A stretch of DNA of 48,431 bases, taken from positions 1 through 48,431 of the forward strand of contig CANPTO010000016.1 of assembly GCA_947577025.1 (NCBI GenBank), read 5' to 3'. Made by a program: the position numbers and the translations under genes. This stretch comes from an uncultured Clostridiaceae bacterium (GTDB lineage: Bacteria > Bacillota > Clostridia > TANB77 > CAG-508). The notes under the pieces were generated by a model that worked only from the letters and a program-made list of their open reading frames with translations, was not told the origin of the DNA and made no database searches. Positions 44,230-48,431 of this stretch are shown here, in pieces (position 1 is the stretch's first letter; the number at the start of each line of letters is the position of its first letter).

Positions 44230-44251
44230 AATACAATAAATGTAATATAAT
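44223..44251 (+). promoter_or_regulatory. rsmA promoter
   Basis: TAGACA (44223-44228), 17 bases, TATAAT (44246-44251). The start would fall near 44258, which favours the ATG at 44283 over 44262. Confidence 0.65.
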
Positions 44252-44282
44252 AGAAGCTAAAATGAAAAATAGAGGTAAAAAA

Positions 44283-45131
44283 ATGGAAAGTGCATATACA
44301 CAAACGATGTTTATTTTAAAAAAATATAATATATCAGCTAGTAAAAGCTTAGGTCAAAATTTTTTAATAAATGATGATGTGATAGAAAAAATAGTAGGAG
44401 CAGCAAATATAGAAAAAGAAGATTTAGTAATAGAAATAGGCCCAGGTTTAGGAACATTAACAAATAAATTACTAGAAAAAGCAAAAAAGGTAATAGCAAT
44501 AGAATTAGACCAAAGAATGATTAACATTCTACAAGAAAGGTTTTCGCTATTTACTAATTTTGAACTAATAAATGAAGATGTATTAAAGGTAAACTTAAAA
44601 GAAATTATACAAAAAGAAAAACAACAAATAAGAAATGTAAAAATTGTTGCTAACCTACCATACTATATAACAACACCAATAATAATGAAACTACTAGAAG
44701 ACAAATTAGAAATAGAGAGTATAACAGTAATGGTACAAAAAGAAGTAGCAAAAAGGTTAACAGCAGTTCCAGGAGCAAAACTATCAGGAGCAATTACATA
44801 TGCAGTAAATTACTATTGTGAGCCAAAAGAAGTAATAACAGTTCCAAATTCGAGTTTTATACCAGAGCCAGAAGTAGAATCAGAAGTTATAAAATTAAAC
44901 TTAAGAAAAGAACCACCAGTAAAATTAAAAAATGAAAAGCTATTTTTCAAACTAATAAAAGCTTCATTTATGCAAAGAAGGAAAACTCTAATAAATGGAA
45001 TATCAAATAGTGGAGAAATGCAAAAAGAAGAGATAAAACAAATACTAAAAAAATTAAATATAAGTGAAAATGTAAGAGGCGAAAATCTAACACTTCAGGA
45101 CTTTGCAAATATTTCAAATGAGTGGAAATAA
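44283..45131 (+). CDS. rsmA: 16S rRNA dimethyladenosine transferase
   Basis: 282 residues from the ATG at 44283 (AGAGGT upstream); the ATG at 44262 is only about 4 bases after the predicted transcription start. RsmA (KsgA) dimethylates the two adenines of the 16S helix 45 loop using S-adenosylmethionine. Motifs: SKSLGQNFLIND, EIGPGLGTLT (SAM motif I), IAIELD, and NLPYYITTPI (the NLPY catalytic motif). Length fits (about 270-290). In Bacillus it follows yabE and rnmV; here yabE is about 29 kb away and rnmV is not in the window. Confidence 0.95.
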   Translation: MESAYTQTMFILKKYNISASKSLGQNFLINDDVIEKIVGAANIEKEDLVIEIGPGLGTLTNKLLEKAKKVIAIELDQRMINILQERFSLFTNFELINEDVLKVNLKEIIQKEKQQIRNVKIVANLPYYITTPIIMKLLEDKLEIESITVMVQKEVAKRLTAVPGAKLSGAITYAVNYYCEPKEVITVPNSSFIPEPEVESEVIKLNLRKEPPVKLKNEKLFFKLIKASFMQRRKTLINGISNSGEMQKEEIKQILKKLNISENVRGENLTLQDFANISNEWK

Positions 45132-45165
45132 AATATTAAATTTATATTACATATCATAAAAAATA

Positions 45166-45195
45166 TTGAAATATAACTATACCATATGGTATAAT
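45166..45195 (+). promoter_or_regulatory. Sortase promoter overlapped by a 16-bp palindrome
   Basis: TTGAAA (45166-45171), 18 bases, TATAAT (45190-45195). The palindrome TATACCATATGGTATA (45178-45193) covers the spacer end and part of the -10, like a repressor operator. Confidence 0.6.
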
Positions 45196-45226
45196 AAAAG
45201 TAACCAAAAAAGTAGGAGAGAAATAT

Positions 45227-45985
45227 ATGAACCAAATTTTAGTAACAGAAAAATTATATATAACCCCAGAACTACGCAGAAAAAAGAAAATGTATAAACT
45301 ACAATTCTTTATATCTGTACTATTAGTTTGCTTACTTTTTTCATACTACATATATGCAGAATATGATAGGAGCAAAAGTGAAGAAGTATCAAAACAAATA
45401 TTAGAAGGGTTAGAAATAAAAATAGATAATAATACTATAAAACCAGAGCAAACAAAAGAAAATACAACAATAAAGCAATATGATGGAATAATAGTAGTAG
45501 CAATTGAAGATGACGAGGAAGATGATAATAAAATAATACAAAATAATGCAGCAGAGGTAACTCCAACCAAATATACATCACCAGATGGTGTAGAATATTA
45601 TGCAGAATCAAGAGTTACAATTCCTAAACTAGGAATTGATTACCCAGTATTATCAGAATGTACAGAAGAACTTTTAAAAATATCAGTAAACAAATATTGG
45701 GGGCCAAAGCCAAATGAAGTTGGAAATTACTGTATAGTAGGACATAACTATAAAAGTGGAAAAATGTTTGGAAACTTACCAGCAATAGCCAATGGAGATA
45801 TAATAGAATTAACAGACCTAACAGGCAGAACAATAAAATATGCAGTATATGATAGATATCAAGTAAAACCAACAGATACAGCTTGTACAAGCCAATTAAC
45901 AGGAGGGCAAAAGGAGCTAACACTAATTACATGTAAAGAATATGGTCAAGAAAGATTAGTAGTAAAAGCAAGAGAAGTAAAATAA
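45227..45985 (+). CDS. Class D/E-like sortase
   Basis: 252 residues; AGGAGAG precedes the ATG. Sortases cut C-terminal sorting signals and attach proteins to peptidoglycan or pilin lysines. One N-terminal membrane helix (about 24-45) and an acidic linker lead to the catalytic domain from VTIPKLGIDYPVL (about 125). The His is in VGHNYKSGKMFG, the Cys in LTLITC and the Arg in GQERLVV, the catalytic triad in order. The compact domain without class B insertions fits class D or E. The adhesin at 2276-7946, ending in TKTGE plus a helix, is the only candidate substrate seen here (inference). Its 19-bp terminator closes a single-gene unit. Confidence 0.85.
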   Translation: MNQILVTEKLYITPELRRKKKMYKLQFFISVLLVCLLFSYYIYAEYDRSKSEEVSKQILEGLEIKIDNNTIKPEQTKENTTIKQYDGIIVVAIEDDEEDDNKIIQNNAAEVTPTKYTSPDGVEYYAESRVTIPKLGIDYPVLSECTEELLKISVNKYWGPKPNEVGNYCIVGHNYKSGKMFGNLPAIANGDIIELTDLTGRTIKYAVYDRYQVKPTDTACTSQLTGGQKELTLITCKEYGQERLVVKAREVK

Positions 45986-45988
45986 AGT

Positions 45989-46041
45989 AATAGTTTTTCA
46001 AAAATTTTATAAGAAATTTTTGAAAAACTATTGCTTTTTTT
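45989..46041 (+). terminator. Strong terminator after the sortase gene
   Basis: A perfect 19-bp stem (45989-46007 with 46014-46032), then a T run. Confidence 0.9.
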
Positions 46042-46059
46042 ATATTCTTATATTAAAAT
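46031..46059 (+). promoter_or_regulatory. Candidate mraZ promoter
   Basis: TTGCTT (46031-46036), 17 bases, TAAAAT (46054-46059). The -35 lies in the T tail of the sortase terminator. Transcription would start at the first MraZ box. Confidence 0.5.
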
Positions 46060-46066
46060 TTAATAA

Positions 46067-46114
46067 AAAGTGGAGAAAAGTGGTACAAAGTGGTAGAAAT
46101 GTGGAGGAGGTGGA
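46067..46114 (+). promoter_or_regulatory. MraZ-box repeats upstream of mraZ
   Basis: GTGG occurs at 46070, 46080, 46090, 46101 and 46110, the first three in identical AAGTGG context exactly 10 bases apart. Phased GTGG-type boxes before mraZ are the known autoregulatory binding sites of MraZ. Confidence 0.8.
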
Positions 46115-46120
46115 ATTCAA

Positions 46121-46546
46121 TTGTTAATAGGTGAATATGAGCACTCTCTTGATGCTAAAGGTAGGCTAATAATGCCAGCAAAACTAAGAATAGATATGGG
46201 AGAAAAGTTCATCGTTACAAAAGGTTTAGATGGATGCTTATTTGCATTTTCACAAAATGAATGGTTGAATTTCGAAACAAAACTAAAGGCACTTCCACTT
46301 TCAGATAAGAATGCAAGAAACTTTGTAAGATTTTTCTTATCTGGAGCAACAGAATGTGAAATAGACAAGCAAGGAAGATTTTTAATACCAAACAATTTAA
46401 GAACAGCAGCAAACCTTGAAAAAGAAGCAATAATAATAGGAGTAGGCACAAGGCTTGAAATATGGGACAAGGCAACATGGGAAAAATGTGATCAAGAAAT
46501 ATCAGCAGATGAAATAGCAGAGAATATGACAATGTTAGGTATTTAA
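46121..46546 (+). CDS. mraZ: MraZ, transcriptional regulator of the division and cell wall cluster
   Basis: 141 residues from a TTG at 46121, after GGAGGAGGTGG; this gives the canonical start [20 protein letters not shown]. MraZ is a ring-forming DNA-binding protein with two AbrB-like halves, seen here as [11 protein letters not shown] and [11 protein letters not shown]. It represses or tunes its own operon by binding upstream GTGG boxes, which are present at 46070-46114. First gene of mraZ-rsmH-ftsL, but separated from rsmH by 347 bases. Confidence 0.95.
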   Translation: MLIGEYEHSLDAKGRLIMPAKLRIDMGEKFIVTKGLDGCLFAFSQNEWLNFETKLKALPLSDKNARNFVRFFLSGATECEIDKQGRFLIPNNLRTAANLEKEAIIIGVGTRLEIWDKATWEKCDQEISADEIAENMTMLGI

Positions 46547-46893
46547 TAAACTAGGTTTTTATGGAAAAGCAATTTTCCTAAAAATAAATTATGCAAAGGA
46601 AAAAACATTTTAAAAAAGAAAGATACAAAAGATAAAACAATATACAAAAGAAAAGGGAAATAAAATATTTCAAGAAAGTACAAAAGAAAAAGCCTTATAG
46701 AGTTAAAACAAAAGAAAAGCTTAATTTACTAAAGACTTTGTTAAATTCACAAAAGTAAAATACATAAAAAGAGTAAGAACAAAAGAAGAATAAGTAAAAC
46801 ACAAAAGAATAGGCAATAATAGCATGACAGTTGGTACTTTTAAATACCAACTAGTTATGCTATTTAGGAATTAAATATTAGGAGTAGAAAAAA
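46547..46893 (+). promoter_or_regulatory. Long mraZ-rsmH spacer with seven ACAAAAG repeats and a hairpin
   Basis: ACAAAAG occurs at 46625, 46644, 46680, 46708, 46749, 46779 and 46801. A two-part hairpin follows: AATAGCAT (46818-46825) with ATGCTATT (46857-46864), and AGTTGGTA (46829-46836) with TACCAACT (46845-46852), without a T tail. The region has no ORF. In most genomes these genes are nearly adjacent, so it may be a regulatory leader or an insertion relic. Confidence 0.45.
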
Positions 46894-47823
46894 TTGGAAT
46901 TTAAACATAGCCCAGTAATGTTAAAAGAATGTATTGAAGGTTTAGAAATAAAAGAAAATGGAATATATGTAGATGGAACCCTAGGAGGAGCAGGACATAG
47001 TAGTGAAATAGTAAAAAGGCTATCACCAAAAGGGATGTTAATAGGGATAGATAGAGACACAGAAGCAATAAATGCAGCAAAAAATAAATTAGAAAATTAT
47101 CAAAATGTAAAATACATACATGGCAACCATGATGACATAGAAAAATTACTAACGGAAATAGGAATAAATGAGGTAGATGGAATTTTATTAGACTTAGGAG
47201 TATCATCATATCAATTAGATGAAAGACAAAGAGGATTTAGCTACATGGGAGAAGCTAAACTTGATATGAGGATGGACAAAAGCCAAAACTTAACAGCAAA
47301 AGAAGTAATAAACACATACAAAGAAGAAGAGCTAGCAAAAATAATAATGGAATATGGAGAGGAAAGATTTGCGAAGATAATAGCAAATAACATAGTAAAA
47401 GCAAGAAAAATAAAAGAAATAGAAAAAACCTCAGAACTAGTAGAAATAATAAAAAAATCAATACCAATGTCAAAACAAAAAGAAGGACATCCAGCTAAAA
47501 GAACATTTCAAGCAATAAGAATAGAAGTTAACAATGAAATAGAGCCACTATTTAACACAATAAAGCAATCAGTAAAAATACTAAAAAGCAAGGGCAGGTT
47601 ATGTGTAATAACATTCCATTCATTAGAAGATAGGCTAGTAAAAAAAGCAATGCAAGAGTTAGAAGGAATATGTACATGCCCAAGTGATTTACCATATTGT
47701 GTATGTGGGTGTAAAAAAGAAGGAAAAATAATAAATAAAAAACCAATAGTAGCAACAAAAGAAGAACTAGCAAATAATTCGAGAGCAAAAAGTGCAAAGC
47801 TTAGAATTTTTGAAAAAATATAA
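46894..47823 (+). CDS. rsmH: 16S rRNA (cytosine(1402)-N4)-methyltransferase
   Basis: 309 residues from a TTG at 46894 (EFKHSPVMLKECIEGL), after TAGGAG. RsmH methylates N4 of C1402 in 16S rRNA with S-adenosylmethionine. The SAM motif DGTLGGAGHS (about 28-37) and family blocks LLDLGVSSYQLDE, GFSYMG, LDMRMD, KRTFQAIRIEVN and FHSLEDRLVK are all present. A Cys-rich patch (CTCPSDLPYCVCGC), common in Firmicutes orthologues, is near residue 265. Followed after 24 bases by ftsL. Confidence 0.97.
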   Translation: MEFKHSPVMLKECIEGLEIKENGIYVDGTLGGAGHSSEIVKRLSPKGMLIGIDRDTEAINAAKNKLENYQNVKYIHGNHDDIEKLLTEIGINEVDGILLDLGVSSYQLDERQRGFSYMGEAKLDMRMDKSQNLTAKEVINTYKEEELAKIIMEYGEERFAKIIANNIVKARKIKEIEKTSELVEIIKKSIPMSKQKEGHPAKRTFQAIRIEVNNEIEPLFNTIKQSVKILKSKGRLCVITFHSLEDRLVKKAMQELEGICTCPSDLPYCVCGCKKEGKIINKKPIVATKEELANNSRAKSAKLRIFEKI

Positions 47824-47847
47824 TCAAAAGAAAAGAGGTGAGAGTTT

Positions 47848-48375
47848 ATGGCATATCAAAGAAATAATACTTACCAATATGAAACAAGCCCAAGAAAACT
47901 ACAACCAGAATATGAACCAATACAAAAGAAACAAAGCAAAGAATATAAAAAGAATGAACAAACAAAAAAAATATCAAAAAGTGTAAAAAATAGAACAAAA
48001 GCAAAACTAAAACCTAAAGTAAAACTTACAATATGTGTTGCTATTGGATTTTTAGTATTGTTTGGCATAAGCTATAGAAACTCACTTATAACAGAAAGTT
48101 TTAATGAAAAAGAAGACTTAAAAAAAGAACTAAGTAGCTTACAAAAAGAAAATGAACAGCTAAAAGTAAATATAGAAAGTAGTTTAAACCTAAATAATGT
48201 AGAGCAAATGGCAAAAGAAAAGTTAGGAATGCAAAAACTAGATAATAATCAAAAAGTATATGTAAATTTACCAAAAAAAGATTATATAGAGGCAGCAACC
48301 GAAGAAGTTGTAATAGAAGAAAACCTAAACATATGGCAAAAAATATGGAAAGGGTTAACACAAAGTATAAGATAA
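47848..48375 (+). CDS. ftsL: FtsL/DivIC-type septum formation protein
   Basis: 175 residues; AAGAGGTGAG precedes the ATG. The basic cytoplasmic tail of about 60 residues is long for the family; then one membrane helix (about 63-80), an extracellular leucine-zipper-like coiled coil (EKEDLKKELSSLQKENEQLK, about 88-115) and the MAKEKLGMQK motif typical of FtsL/DivIC. These bitopic proteins help assemble the divisome with DivIB. Identity as ftsL rather than divIC rests on its position after mraZ-rsmH. Its stop is 2 bases from the dispersed repeat at the window end. Confidence 0.85.
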   Translation: MAYQRNNTYQYETSPRKLQPEYEPIQKKQSKEYKKNEQTKKISKSVKNRTKAKLKPKVKLTICVAIGFLVLFGISYRNSLITESFNEKEDLKKELSSLQKENEQLKVNIESSLNLNNVEQMAKEKLGMQKLDNNQKVYVNLPKKDYIEAATEEVVIEENLNIWQKIWKGLTQSIR

Positions 48376-48377
48376 CA

Positions 48378-48431
48378 AGTGGCTGTAAAAAAAGGAAAGA
48401 TTTGGGGCGCGGAAAGATTTGGGACGCGTCA
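48378..48431 (+). repeat. Dispersed terminator-type repeat, cut by the window end
   Basis: The first 29 bases match 31863-31891 exactly (from AGTGGCTG to TTTGGG). A second unit, GGAAAGATTTGGGACGCGTC, lies at 48411-48430. By analogy with 31863 and 41683 it is one arm of a large inverted repeat after ftsL. Confidence 0.8.

Overview
The window is extremely A+T-rich, with A-ending codons, ATA for Ile and AGA for Arg. It carries spore-formation genes (spoIIE, a spoVD-type PASTA transpeptidase), a YabE-like 3D-domain protein and a Clostridia-style dcw start (mraZ, rsmH, ftsL). This points to an endospore-forming member of the Clostridia, most likely an uncultured gut lineage. No species can be named from the sequence.

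Layout. 1-1894: an orphan sigma-factor tail, a membrane anti-sigma-like protein and a small two-helix membrane protein. 2062-7946: a thioester-headed repeat adhesin, preceded by a structured leader. 8004-8188: a 185-bp MITE with an 8-bp target duplication; a half copy follows spoIIE at 10932. 8441-15423: spoIIE, a WG-repeat protein, acpS, tatD, a yabE-like gene and a small membrane gene. 15939-31850: one 5303-residue protein with four Glug beta-helix modules, about 17 SpaA-like domains, 10 Cna_B repeats and a C-terminal dockerin. 32146-33445: an SDR enzyme, then an antitoxin-like gene with a decayed GNAT-like partner. 33497 to about 41100: an integrated mobile element with a large serine recombinase, an HUH replication protein, a Cro/CI repressor and small cargo genes. 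41521-41595: tRNA-Glu(CTC). 41841-48375: spoVD and, divergently, rsmA, a sortase, mraZ, rsmH and ftsL.

Main observation. Three recognisable genes (the DUF11-type adhesin, the SDR and the serine recombinase) are broken by four +1 frameshifts, and all four are the same event: one extra C directly before a glycine codon (GGT or GGA), which makes an in-frame CGG. I found no in-frame CGG in the other recognisable conserved genes (spoIIE, acpS, tatD, spoVD, rsmA, mraZ, rsmH, ftsL, the 5303-residue protein). Dropping the C restores proteins of 1889, 255 and 530 residues with conserved motifs. This suggests CGG (or CGGN) acts as a +1 frameshift or quadruplet-decoded glycine site in this lineage. Two small intact genes carry an in-frame CGG near 1619 and 15295, and the recombinase tail carries one at 33589; these are the counter-evidence.

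How the genes relate. The two surface proteins (Cys-Gln thioester adhesin, dockerin giant) and the sortase form a cell-surface theme. The sporulation, cell-wall and division genes are chromosomal core. Between the yabE-like gene and rsmA, which are near neighbours in Bacillus, lie about 29 kb of accessory DNA: the giant gene, the SDR, the TA remnant and the integrated element. All observations are by eye; no database search was run.
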